Shown: piece by piece, positions 13,826 to 21,351 of the stretch | How positions within the stretch are numbered: the first letter of the stretch is position 1 | How the letters are laid out: each line of letters begins with the position of its first letter | Origin: an uncultured Porphyromonadaceae bacterium | GTDB lineage: Bacteria; Bacteroidota; Bacteroidia; Bacteroidales; Muribaculaceae | Assembly (NCBI GenBank): GCA_900548705.1 | Contig: URLF01000015.1 | Span: 1-37,341, forward strand | DNA: 37,341 bases | Reading direction: 5' to 3' | Program-made: the position numbers and the translations under genes | The notes under the pieces: model-generated | The model's database searches: none | The model's input: only the letters and a program-made list of their open reading frames with translations | What the model was told of the DNA's origin: nothing

Positions 13826-15268
13826 ATGGGAGGTTTCTTCGGCGCCGCTATGGCAAAGCCGTGTGTCAATGACCTGTTTTACGGCACTGACTACAATTCA
13901 CATCTTGGCACAAAACGTGCCGGACTGGTGACTTTCGACCCGCATGAGGGTTTCAACCGCAAAATCCACAAACTTGAACGTGACTATTTCCGCTCGAAAT
14001 TCGAGGATGAGCTTGACACATTTGTCGGCAACCAGGGAATAGGGGTAATCAGCGACACCGATCCACAACCTATCATCGTCAATTCCCATCTGGGAAGGTA
14101 CGCCGTGGTCACCGTTGCGAAAATCAACAACCTGCGGGAAATCGCCGATGAACTCATCGCCAAAGGACACCATTTCAGCGAACTTTCAGCAAACAAAATC
14201 AACCAGACCGAACTGGTGTCGCTCCTGATAAACATGGGAGCCGACTTCGTGGAAGGCATCAATCTGGTCTACCGCAAGATAAAGGGTTCGTGCTCGATGC
14301 TCATCCTGACAGAGGACGGCATCATAGCAGCCCGCGACTATCTGGGACGCACCCCGGTAATCATCGGCCATAAACCGGGGGCATACGCCGCCACATCGGA
14401 GACATCAGCGTTCCCCAACCTCGACTACGAAATCGTGCGCGACCTTGGTCCGGGAGAAATCGTAAGGCTGCGTCCCGACTCGATGGAACAGCTCCAGGCC
14501 CCGGCCAAACGTGAGCAAATCTGCTCCTTCCTCTGGGTATATTACGGCTTTCCCGCCAGCGACTACCTGGGAATCAACACCGAGGCCATGCGCGAGACCG
14601 GAGGAAAGACAATGGGGGAAAAAGACCCGACAGAGGCCGATTGCGTGTGTGGCATCCCTGACTCAGGTGTGGGCCACGCCCTTGGATATGCCGAAGGACG
14701 CGGCATCCCCTACCAACGCGCGGTATTGAAATACACCCCGACATGGCCCCGATCCTTCACCCCGGGCAACCAGTCGCGACGCGACCTTGTGGCCAAGATG
14801 AAACTCATTCCCAACCGCGCGATACTCGACGGCAAACGGGTGGTGTTCTGTGACGATTCCATCGTGCGCGGCACCCAGCTTCGCGACAATGTCCGCACAT
14901 TCTTCGGTTGCGGTGCCAAAGAGGTGCATGCCCGCATCTCATGCCCTCCCTTGGTCTACGGATGTCCCTTCATCGGGTTCACCTCCTCCAAGAGCGACAT
15001 GGAGCTTATCACCCGCCAGATCATAAAGGATTTCGAGGGAGATGACAAAGCCAACCTTGAGCTTTACGCCACCGCCGGCACACTCCAGTATGAACGTATG
15101 GTGAAGGAGATTGCCAACCGTCTGGGCCTGACCACACTCCGGTTCAGCGTGCTTCAGGATATGGTGGAAAGCATCGGATTGCCGAAATGCCGTGTCTGCA
15201 CCCACTGTTTCGACGGCTCGGGTTGCCATCCCGATGAGGCCTACCGAGCCGACCATCCGGAGGAATAA
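13826..15268 (+). CDS. PurF-like amidophosphoribosyltransferase homologue with degenerate glutaminase site
   Basis: 480 residues aligning along the whole length of PurF, which makes phosphoribosylamine from PRPP and glutamine. The PRPP loop VVFCDDSIVRGTQ and the surrounding transferase domain are intact, as are the cysteines near ICSFLW and in CRVCTHC that resemble the Fe-S ligands of the Bacillus enzyme. However, the protein begins MGGFFGAA: Gly stands where the N-terminal nucleophile Cys belongs, and an in-frame TAA nine bases upstream excludes a missed Cys start. The glutamine-binding HNGN motif is also replaced (AKINN). Ammonia-dependent synthesis or a different PRPP-linked role is possible. 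I recall similar MGGFFG proteins in Firmicutes and Bacteroidetes. Confidence 0.85.
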   Translation: MGGFFGAAMAKPCVNDLFYGTDYNSHLGTKRAGLVTFDPHEGFNRKIHKLERDYFRSKFEDELDTFVGNQGIGVISDTDPQPIIVNSHLGRYAVVTVAKINNLREIADELIAKGHHFSELSANKINQTELVSLLINMGADFVEGINLVYRKIKGSCSMLILTEDGIIAARDYLGRTPVIIGHKPGAYAATSETSAFPNLDYEIVRDLGPGEIVRLRPDSMEQLQAPAKREQICSFLWVYYGFPASDYLGINTEAMRETGGKTMGEKDPTEADCVCGIPDSGVGHALGYAEGRGIPYQRAVLKYTPTWPRSFTPGNQSRRDLVAKMKLIPNRAILDGKRVVFCDDSIVRGTQLRDNVRTFFGCGAKEVHARISCPPLVYGCPFIGFTSSKSDMELITRQIIKDFEGDDKANLELYATAGTLQYERMVKEIANRLGLTTLRFSVLQDMVESIGLPKCRVCTHCFDGSGCHPDEAYRADHPEE

Positions 15269-15331
15269 GAACCAATCACGACATTGACTCCACAACCATA
15301 ACGAAGAAGAGAATCATCAGCTTCTCTCTTC

Positions 15332-15399
15332 GACAAATAACGCGGATTCCACCTTTTGCCATACAGAATGGCAGATTGGTGGAATCCGCGTTATTTGTC
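15332..15399. terminator. Bidirectional terminator with a 22-bp perfect stem
   Basis: 15332-15353 and 15378-15399 are exact inverted copies. A second 6-bp helix (15357-15362 with 15368-15373) sits inside the loop. It lies between two convergent genes and ends in TTATTTGTC on both strands, so it most likely terminates both, but the stem is unusually long. Confidence 0.75.
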
Positions 15400-15413
15400 C
15401 CGGCGAGAGGGTC

Positions 15414-16700
15414 TTACTTCGTGTCGATAGTCTTGAAAGAGACGAGGATGCGGCATATTTTCGCACCTGAAATCTCGACCACCTTGAATATGATTCCGTT
15501 CCATTCATAACGCTCCCCGGTAACAGGGAAATGTTTCAATTCCTCAAGCAGGAAACCGCCGAGAGTCGAATATGAAGCGGGGTGATACAACTCCTCCCGC
15601 TCGAAATGACTGAGGAAATCATAGAATGATATTCCGGCATCGACCAACCAGCTTCCGGCCACTCCGGCAGGGAAAATCATTTCAGGGCCACCACTGTGGG
15701 GCATCTCCCCCACAAGTCCGTCAAGCACATCGCCGGGGGTAAGCACACCCGACAAGTCGCCGAACTCGTCACAGACCAAAGCGAAATGAACCCGCTTGGT
15801 CTTCAGTGTGTCGAGCGCGTCATACACACTCATCGTCTCGGGGAAATATACCGGCGCACTGACGACATCCTGCAATCTGAATCCGGGTCTGTCGATGGTG
15901 AGTATGAGCTGCTTCAATGACACCATACCGCAGACGGTCTCCTGACGGGAATTGCAGTAGACCGGATAAGAATTATGAAGGTTTTCCGACAAGTGACGTT
16001 TTATCTCCGCCACATCCATATCGAGGTTAAGAGCCTTGACATCGACTTTCGGGGTCATAATCGAAGCCACCCTCAAGTCACCGAGAACGAGAGCGCGTTC
16101 CATGATGTCCTGCTCCACCTTCTTCACCTCTCCGGCATCCGCGCCATCCTGAATCAGTGATTTTATCTCATCCTCGGTCACATTGTTGTCATGCCCCTTC
16201 AGTCCGAGTATCTTCACCAGAAAAGAGGTGGACACTGACAGAAGCCACACCGCAGGTAGCGCGATGGCCGACAGCAAGCGCATGGGGCGCGAAATCAGTT
16301 TGGCCACAGTGTTTGAGGCCGCCAGTCCGATTCGTTTCGGGACAAGCTCCCCGACAACAATCGAGAGATAGGTCACCACCGCGACAATAGTTATCTGTCC
16401 CACTGAATGAGCCGCCTTCGCACCCATGCCCATACGCTGGAGCATCCGGCCGACATCATCGGCCAGTGCCGCTCCGGAATAGAGACCGGTAAGGATTCCG
16501 ATGAGGGTTATACCAATCTGTATGGTCGACAGAAAGCGGTCGGGGTCTTCGGCCAGCTTCAATGCGACAGCCGCCCCCCGGCTGCCCTTGCGGGCATCCG
16601 AGGAGAGGCGTGATTTTCTCGCGGATATCAGGGCAATCTCAGACATCGAGAATACCCCGTTCAGGAGAATGAGGAGTAAGATTACGATTATGTCATCCAT
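15414..16700 (-). CDS. CNNM/CBS-domain transporter (HlyC/CorC family)
   Basis: 428 residues. The N-terminal CNNM (DUF21) domain has several membrane helices, beginning with DIIVILLLILLNGVFSMSE, and includes FLSTIQIGITLIGILTG and the VVGELVPKRIGL motif. A pair of CBS domains follows at about 205-330 (RVASIMTPKVDV; VHFALVCDEFGDLSGVLTPGDVLDGLVGE) and a CorC_HlyC domain at about 345-425. Relatives move Mg2+ or Co2+ or take part in divalent-cation resistance; hemolysin is a historical label. It starts 26 bases after the PiT gene on the same strand and is probably co-transcribed with it. Confidence 0.92.
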   Translation of the reverse strand: MDDIIVILLLILLNGVFSMSEIALISARKSRLSSDARKGSRGAAVALKLAEDPDRFLSTIQIGITLIGILTGLYSGAALADDVGRMLQRMGMGAKAAHSVGQITIVAVVTYLSIVVGELVPKRIGLAASNTVAKLISRPMRLLSAIALPAVWLLSVSTSFLVKILGLKGHDNNVTEDEIKSLIQDGADAGEVKKVEQDIMERALVLGDLRVASIMTPKVDVKALNLDMDVAEIKRHLSENLHNSYPVYCNSRQETVCGMVSLKQLILTIDRPGFRLQDVVSAPVYFPETMSVYDALDTLKTKRVHFALVCDEFGDLSGVLTPGDVLDGLVGEMPHSGGPEMIFPAGVAGSWLVDAGISFYDFLSHFEREELYHPASYSTLGGFLLEELKHFPVTGERYEWNGIIFKVVEISGAKICRILVSFKTIDTK

Positions 16701-16726
16701 ATGTTGTCATAGGTTCGTGGAATCTG

Positions 16727-19024
16727 TCAGGAAGCCTTGGCTTCGGCGTCGCGCGGATGGGTGAAACTGCGGTATGACGACGGAGCGAGGTTGAGCTTAC
16801 CCGACGCACGCAGCAGCTTTCTCAGCGAGGTCACCATTTCCTGACTCTCCTGCAGGAGATTGAGGTAAACATAAGCCACCGTCATGTCAGCGTCGTTGTC
16901 GTTGCGGAGGAACTCATACACCTCGCGTGAACGGGCAGTAAGGCAGTTCTTGATTTCATCACACCTGCGGCGCAGACCGTCAATCACATCGGGACGGCTC
17001 TCTTCGATAGCGGCCTCCGAATCGCGTAACACCGCTGTTATCTTCTCGCGGATAGCGGCGAGGTTGTCATGGAAGACAGCAGGAAGAGGACGGAAATTAT
17101 TGTCGACATGCTCCTTGCAGACCTCGTTGACACGCCTGAGGTTGTAGGTCATCGACATGGCCATGGTAGTCTCCAGATGGAACCAGGTGCTTTTCTCAAT
17201 GGCGGTCTCCGGGGCGACCTTGCGCAGACAGACAGTCATCTTGCGACGCTGCGATTTCAACACATCCTTCTCCGAGACAAGGGCTTTCTCGGCCCGCGAA
17301 AGCATCCGGGAATTATCTTCGAGGAACCCTCCGGCGACATCGTCATAGGCCGTGGCGGCAAACTGAAGGAACATCTTGAATTTCTCGTTGATGTAAATCC
17401 TCAACAAGGGCCATACTTCTGTGGTATCCTCGGTGGAGAGAATGGTCTGGAAGAGGGTGTCGTTTTCAACCTCCTGTTTTTTCTTGCGGAATCTGATATT
17501 GCTGCGTATCAATACTCCGATGGCAATCACTCCGCCGGCAATCATCACCGGAATGCCACCGAGATGCATAAGGCATACCACCATACCTGCTCCGATGAAC
17601 GCCACACCTGCGGTGATGAACCATCCGCCGATGACGGAAATAACGCCTGTAATCCTGAACACGGCACTTTCACGTCCCCATGCACGGTCGGCAAGCGAAG
17701 TACCCATAGCCACCATGAAGGTGACGAAAGTGGTCGACAGAGGAAGTTTCATCGATGTACCCCAGGCAATAAGTATACCGGCGAGCATAAGGTTGACCGA
17801 ACCGCGCACAAGGTCGAAGGCGGCTCCCTCCTCGGGCTGTGTGGTTGTGGAGTCCATTCGTCTTGAAATCCAACGTTTCACACCGGCGGGTGTACGGTCG
17901 CTGACCCAGTTGAACGAGTTGAGGGCGACCCTGACAAGCGAACGTCCGATGCGGGAAGAGCCGAACATCTCATCCCCCTGGCTCTGGGCGCTAAGCCCCA
18001 CTGTGGTCTGGGTCACCTGACGCGCTTTGCGGGAGGTAGCCAGCGAGACCACCATAATCATGCCTGCTCCGATGAGGAAATAGAACGGAGTGTTGGCCGA
18101 CCCGTTAAGGCTATCCATAAGGAATCCATGGGGATTACCACCACCCGACTCCATATAATCCTGATAAGAGGCAAGTGAGGTCAACGGGACACCGATGAAG
18201 TTGACAAGGTCATTTCCGGCGAAAGCCATCGCGAGGGAGAATGTGCCAAGCAATACCACAACCTTGAAGACATTCACCTTCATCCAGTGAAGAAGCTGCA
18301 TCAATATAGTGAAAACCACAAAGCATCCTCCAAGTATGAGAGCAGTATGGGTGTGTATCCATTCCTTCAAATCAGGGGTCATGAAGGTCATGTCCTTGAC
18401 ACCCTTTATGAGCATAAAATATATTATGGCGGTGCAGGCGATACCTCCGAAGAGACCCACTTTCCATTTCAACTTGCTTTTATACTCGAAAGTGAACACC
18501 AGGCGGGTCAGGAACTGCACCAACGTACCGAACACAAACGCGATGGCCACAGAGAGGAAAATACCCAAGATGACCGACAGGGCCTTCTCGGTGTTCAGCA
18601 AATCACCCATCGAAAGGGTGCTTTCGGGAGCGGCCGTCTTGAACAATGCGACCACAAATGTGGCTCCCAACAGCTCGAACACCATCGACACAGTGGTCGA
18701 GGTAGGCATCCCAAGAGAGTTGAACACGTCAAGAAGTATCACATCCGTGACCATCACAGCCATGAATATGACTATCACATCATAAAACGACAGGTTCTCG
18801 GGACGGAATATGCCGTGACGGGCTATATCCATCATTCCGTTGCTCATCGCCGCACCGATGAATACTCCTATGGCCGCCACCAGCACAATCCGTTTGAACG
18901 AGGCGGCTCTTGAACCTACGGCAGATGAAAGAAAATTGACTGCATCGTTGCTGACTCCCACCGACAGGTCTACCACCGCCAGCAGGAACAGGAACACCAC
19001 GATGCCTAAAAACAAAATGTCCAT
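16727..19024 (-). CDS. PiT-family inorganic phosphate transporter with PhoU-like C-terminal domain
   Basis: 765 residues. The duplicated PiT signature is visible: GVSNDAVNFL at about 23-32 and AGNDLVNFIG at about 269-278, with GMPTSTTVSMVFELLGA near 105 and KLPLSTTFVTFMVAMGTSLADRAW near 426. The membrane part runs to about 508. The remaining 255 residues are helical and charged, beginning near RFRKKKQEVEN, and resemble the PhoU/DUF47 domains that often accompany PiT proteins as separate genes. It should be an H+ or Na+ phosphate symporter. Its own promoter lies 35-42 bases upstream; the sensor kinase and response regulator genes precede it on the same strand. Confidence 0.92.
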   Translation of the reverse strand: MDILFLGIVVFLFLLAVVDLSVGVSNDAVNFLSSAVGSRAASFKRIVLVAAIGVFIGAAMSNGMMDIARHGIFRPENLSFYDVIVIFMAVMVTDVILLDVFNSLGMPTSTTVSMVFELLGATFVVALFKTAAPESTLSMGDLLNTEKALSVILGIFLSVAIAFVFGTLVQFLTRLVFTFEYKSKLKWKVGLFGGIACTAIIYFMLIKGVKDMTFMTPDLKEWIHTHTALILGGCFVVFTILMQLLHWMKVNVFKVVVLLGTFSLAMAFAGNDLVNFIGVPLTSLASYQDYMESGGGNPHGFLMDSLNGSANTPFYFLIGAGMIMVVSLATSRKARQVTQTTVGLSAQSQGDEMFGSSRIGRSLVRVALNSFNWVSDRTPAGVKRWISRRMDSTTTQPEEGAAFDLVRGSVNLMLAGILIAWGTSMKLPLSTTFVTFMVAMGTSLADRAWGRESAVFRITGVISVIGGWFITAGVAFIGAGMVVCLMHLGGIPVMIAGGVIAIGVLIRSNIRFRKKKQEVENDTLFQTILSTEDTTEVWPLLRIYINEKFKMFLQFAATAYDDVAGGFLEDNSRMLSRAEKALVSEKDVLKSQRRKMTVCLRKVAPETAIEKSTWFHLETTMAMSMTYNLRRVNEVCKEHVDNNFRPLPAVFHDNLAAIREKITAVLRDSEAAIEESRPDVIDGLRRRCDEIKNCLTARSREVYEFLRNDNDADMTVAYVYLNLLQESQEMVTSLRKLLRASGKLNLAPSSYRSFTHPRDAEAKAS

Positions 19025-19058
19025 AAATCCGTATCAATAACTTTGTTTATTTACGGAA

Positions 19059-19066
19059 CAAAATTA
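19059..19066 (-). promoter_or_regulatory. PiT gene promoter, -7 box
   Basis: TAATTTTG on the minus strand, 35 bases upstream of the PiT ATG. There is no TTTG at -33, which would fit a promoter needing an activator such as the adjacent response regulator. Confidence 0.55.
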
Positions 19067-19147
19067 AGAACATCATGTTTCATAAATATTAATATTACGT
19101 TGCCTTTTTATTAAAGGAACTTCCCGGCACGGACTTGGGAAGTCACC

Positions 19148-20542
19148 CTACCTGATATTGAAATCAAAGCGCAGGCCGCCGTCGTTTGAGGCTGAAATCT
19201 CTCCGCCATGGATGGCCACCGCGTTACGGACAATAGCCAGTCCAAGGCCGGTGCCGCCAGCCTCACGCGACCTTCCCTTGTCAAGCCGGTAAAAACGGCC
19301 GAAGACATGGGGAAGATGCTCCGGAGGGATGCCGACACCGTTGTCGCGGAATATGAAATGACCGTCCGGGTCGGCGTGGATTGAGATTTCCGTGCCGCCA
19401 CTGTAAGCGATGGCGTTGTCAATAAGGTTGCGGAACACCGATTCCAAAAGCTGACGGTTGCCCATGACCGACAACTCAGGCATATCGACTTTGATTGTCA
19501 TATCGGTCAGCAATCTCTCCTCCGCCACCACCTCTTCGACCAATGCCGTAAGGTCAATCTCCTCCTTGGTAATCATAGCCGCCCCCTCATCCATCCGCGT
19601 GATGGTGGAGACATCCTTGAGCAGGGAGTCGAGACGACGGGCGTTGGCCATCATCCGGTCAAGAAACTCCCGTCTCTTCTCCTCATGGAGTTCCGGATGG
19701 TCACGCAACAGTTCAAGGCACACCAGAATCGAGGCGACAGGGGTTTTCAGCTCATGGTTGATATTGCTGGTCAGCTGTTTCTTAAGTTCGATTTTCTCAT
19801 GTTCCTGACGCAGAGCCTCGCGATGCTGCCTGTCACGCTGGACATAGAGCCTGACGATATGGCTGGCGATACTTCCAAGCTCATCATGGGGGAAACCCTC
19901 GTCACCGAATATATGCTCCCCCCTCTCGGCTTTCGCGGCGAAGCGGTTAAGACGTCCTATGCTGAGCGAAATCCTGCGGGTGGCAAGAAAACCGGCCAGA
20001 CTCATCAACAATGTCATCGCCGCCAGAATCCACAAAAGTGTCTGGTCGGCCCTGAGAAATTCCTGCAGGGAATGGGAATACGGGGCGGCGGAACGCACCA
20101 CCATCCCGTCATCACCCAGACGGGCGGAATAGAAATAATTGATATCGTCGCTCTCGGAATGACGGGCTACCGAACAGCCCGTTCCGGTCTGGCGCGCCTG
20201 ACGGATTTCAGGGCGGCCGTTGTGGTTTCCGGTCGGGAAGGGTGTGTTGTCGTTATTATCATAAATAACTGTGCCGTTCGCGTCGACGATGGTCACACGA
20301 AGGCTGTCGCTCCCCAAAGTGATGCGTCCTACCGCACTGTCAGGGGACTCCCCTTTACCCAACGCCTCGATTATGTCGGCGTTATGGGCCTGCAGCTCAG
20401 TGTCAAGCAGAATCTGCTTGAACTCCTTTTCCCGCTGATACTGGAACACCATAAATGTGCCTACCAGAAGCCAGCAGAGAGCCATCACCGCCAGCAACAC
20501 CCGGGAATGGAACGACAGTTTAATCTTCCCAACCATATCCAT
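19148..20542 (-). CDS. Membrane sensor histidine kinase, PhoR-like
   Basis: 464 residues. Two membrane helices (about 13-33 and 167-187) flank a periplasmic sensor domain of about 130 residues; a HAMP-like segment and a coiled coil lead to the H box with phospho-acceptor His263 in NINHELKTPVAS. The N, G1, F and G2 boxes follow (NLIDNAIAYS, DNGVGIPPE, FGRFYRLDKG, GTGLGLAIV). Its start overlaps the end of the response regulator gene by 23 bases, so the two are coupled. Position directly upstream of a phosphate transporter suggests phosphate sensing, but that is context only. Confidence 0.93.
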   Translation of the reverse strand: MDMVGKIKLSFHSRVLLAVMALCWLLVGTFMVFQYQREKEFKQILLDTELQAHNADIIEALGKGESPDSAVGRITLGSDSLRVTIVDANGTVIYDNNDNTPFPTGNHNGRPEIRQARQTGTGCSVARHSESDDINYFYSARLGDDGMVVRSAAPYSHSLQEFLRADQTLLWILAAMTLLMSLAGFLATRRISLSIGRLNRFAAKAERGEHIFGDEGFPHDELGSIASHIVRLYVQRDRQHREALRQEHEKIELKKQLTSNINHELKTPVASILVCLELLRDHPELHEEKRREFLDRMMANARRLDSLLKDVSTITRMDEGAAMITKEEIDLTALVEEVVAEERLLTDMTIKVDMPELSVMGNRQLLESVFRNLIDNAIAYSGGTEISIHADPDGHFIFRDNGVGIPPEHLPHVFGRFYRLDKGRSREAGGTGLGLAIVRNAVAIHGGEISASNDGGLRFDFNIR

Positions 20543-21203
20543 ATCCCGAACGGGTCACAATATGTTTGCCATACGGAGCGATTTTGCCGCGCAGGCGCGT
20601 GATATGCACATCCACCGCCCGGTCGACCACCACCACCTTCTCGGGCCAAATCTTTTCAAGCAGCTCCTCACGGGAAAACACCCTCGACGGATTGTCAAGC
20701 ATCAGGGCAAGAATCTCAAACTCTTTCCGGGCCAATTTCACGGGGGATCCGTCGACAAGACATGTCAGAGACTGGCGGTCACAGACCACCGGCCTTTCCG
20801 TCACCTTCGGAGCCGCAGCCGCTCCACGGGTACGGCGCAACACAGCCTCGATACGAGCCATCACAATTTTTATAGAGTATGGCTTGGCTATATAATCATC
20901 CGCGCCCAAGGTGAGCCCCTTCAGCACATCATCATCAGAGTCTTTGGCGGTAAGGAAGATTATCGGGAGTGACGCGGTTTCTGGCTCCCGTTTCAAGACC
21001 TCGGCAAGCTCACAGCCGCTCATGCCTCCCATCATGATGTCAAGCAGCAGCAGGTCATATTTGGTGAGGTCTATAGCGAGCGCCTCTTCCGCGCTTGAGG
21101 CGGTATCGACCTCATACCCTTCAAATTCAAGGTACATACCAAGCCCCTCACGCAGGGCCTCCTCATCATCTACTACCAGAATCTTCGCTTTTTTAGTATC
21201 CAT
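20520..21203 (-). CDS. OmpR/PhoB-family response regulator
   Basis: 227 residues from the ATG at 21203. The receiver domain has the acidic pair at 12-13 and phospho-acceptor Asp55 in LLLLDIMMGG, with the switch Thr/Lys in FLTAKD. The C-terminal winged helix of the OmpR class is complete, ending VTRSGYGYGWED. I reject the upstream in-frame ATG at 21221 because the promoter -7 box lies between the two; this leaves almost no 5' leader. It is followed by its kinase and then the PiT transporter, which recalls PhoB-PhoR. Confidence 0.93.
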   Translation of the reverse strand: MDTKKAKILVVDDEEALREGLGMYLEFEGYEVDTASSAEEALAIDLTKYDLLLLDIMMGGMSGCELAEVLKREPETASLPIIFLTAKDSDDDVLKGLTLGADDYIAKPYSIKIVMARIEAVLRRTRGAAAAPKVTERPVVCDRQSLTCLVDGSPVKLARKEFEILALMLDNPSRVFSREELLEKIWPEKVVVVDRAVDVHITRLRGKIAPYGKHIVTRSGYGYGWED

Positions 21204-21207
21204 GCTG

Positions 21208-21240
21208 CAAATATATTTCATTCCCCACTCATATCACAAA
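21208..21240 (-). promoter_or_regulatory. Response regulator promoter placed next to the start codon
   Basis: On the minus strand TTTG at 21240-21237, 21 bases, then TATATTTG at 21215-21208, followed by CAGC and the ATG at 21203. The expected start site falls on or within about two bases of the ATG. Confidence 0.75.
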
Positions 21241-21275
21241 AGGTCACGCAATTTTTAATAAAAATTTAATGATTA

Positions 21276-21326
21276 TCCTCCATACCACCCGGACATATTG
21301 AAATGTCATCGGGAGGATATGGAGGA
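21276..21326 (-). terminator. Terminator of the GH97 gene
   Basis: TCCTCCATA at 21276-21284 pairs with TATGGAGGA at 21318-21326, with inner CCCG/CGGG and ACAT/ATGT helices. On the minus strand it is followed by an AT-rich stretch including AAATTTTTATT. Confidence 0.6.
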
Positions 21327-21351
21327 CAACCATCAAATTGACCTATCGGAA

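Noticed and set aside
19030..19040. Plus-strand TAACTTTG box reading into the histidine kinase gene antisense
   Set aside because: No -33 element and no transcript end or gene on that strand; the PiT promoter on the minus strand explains the region better.
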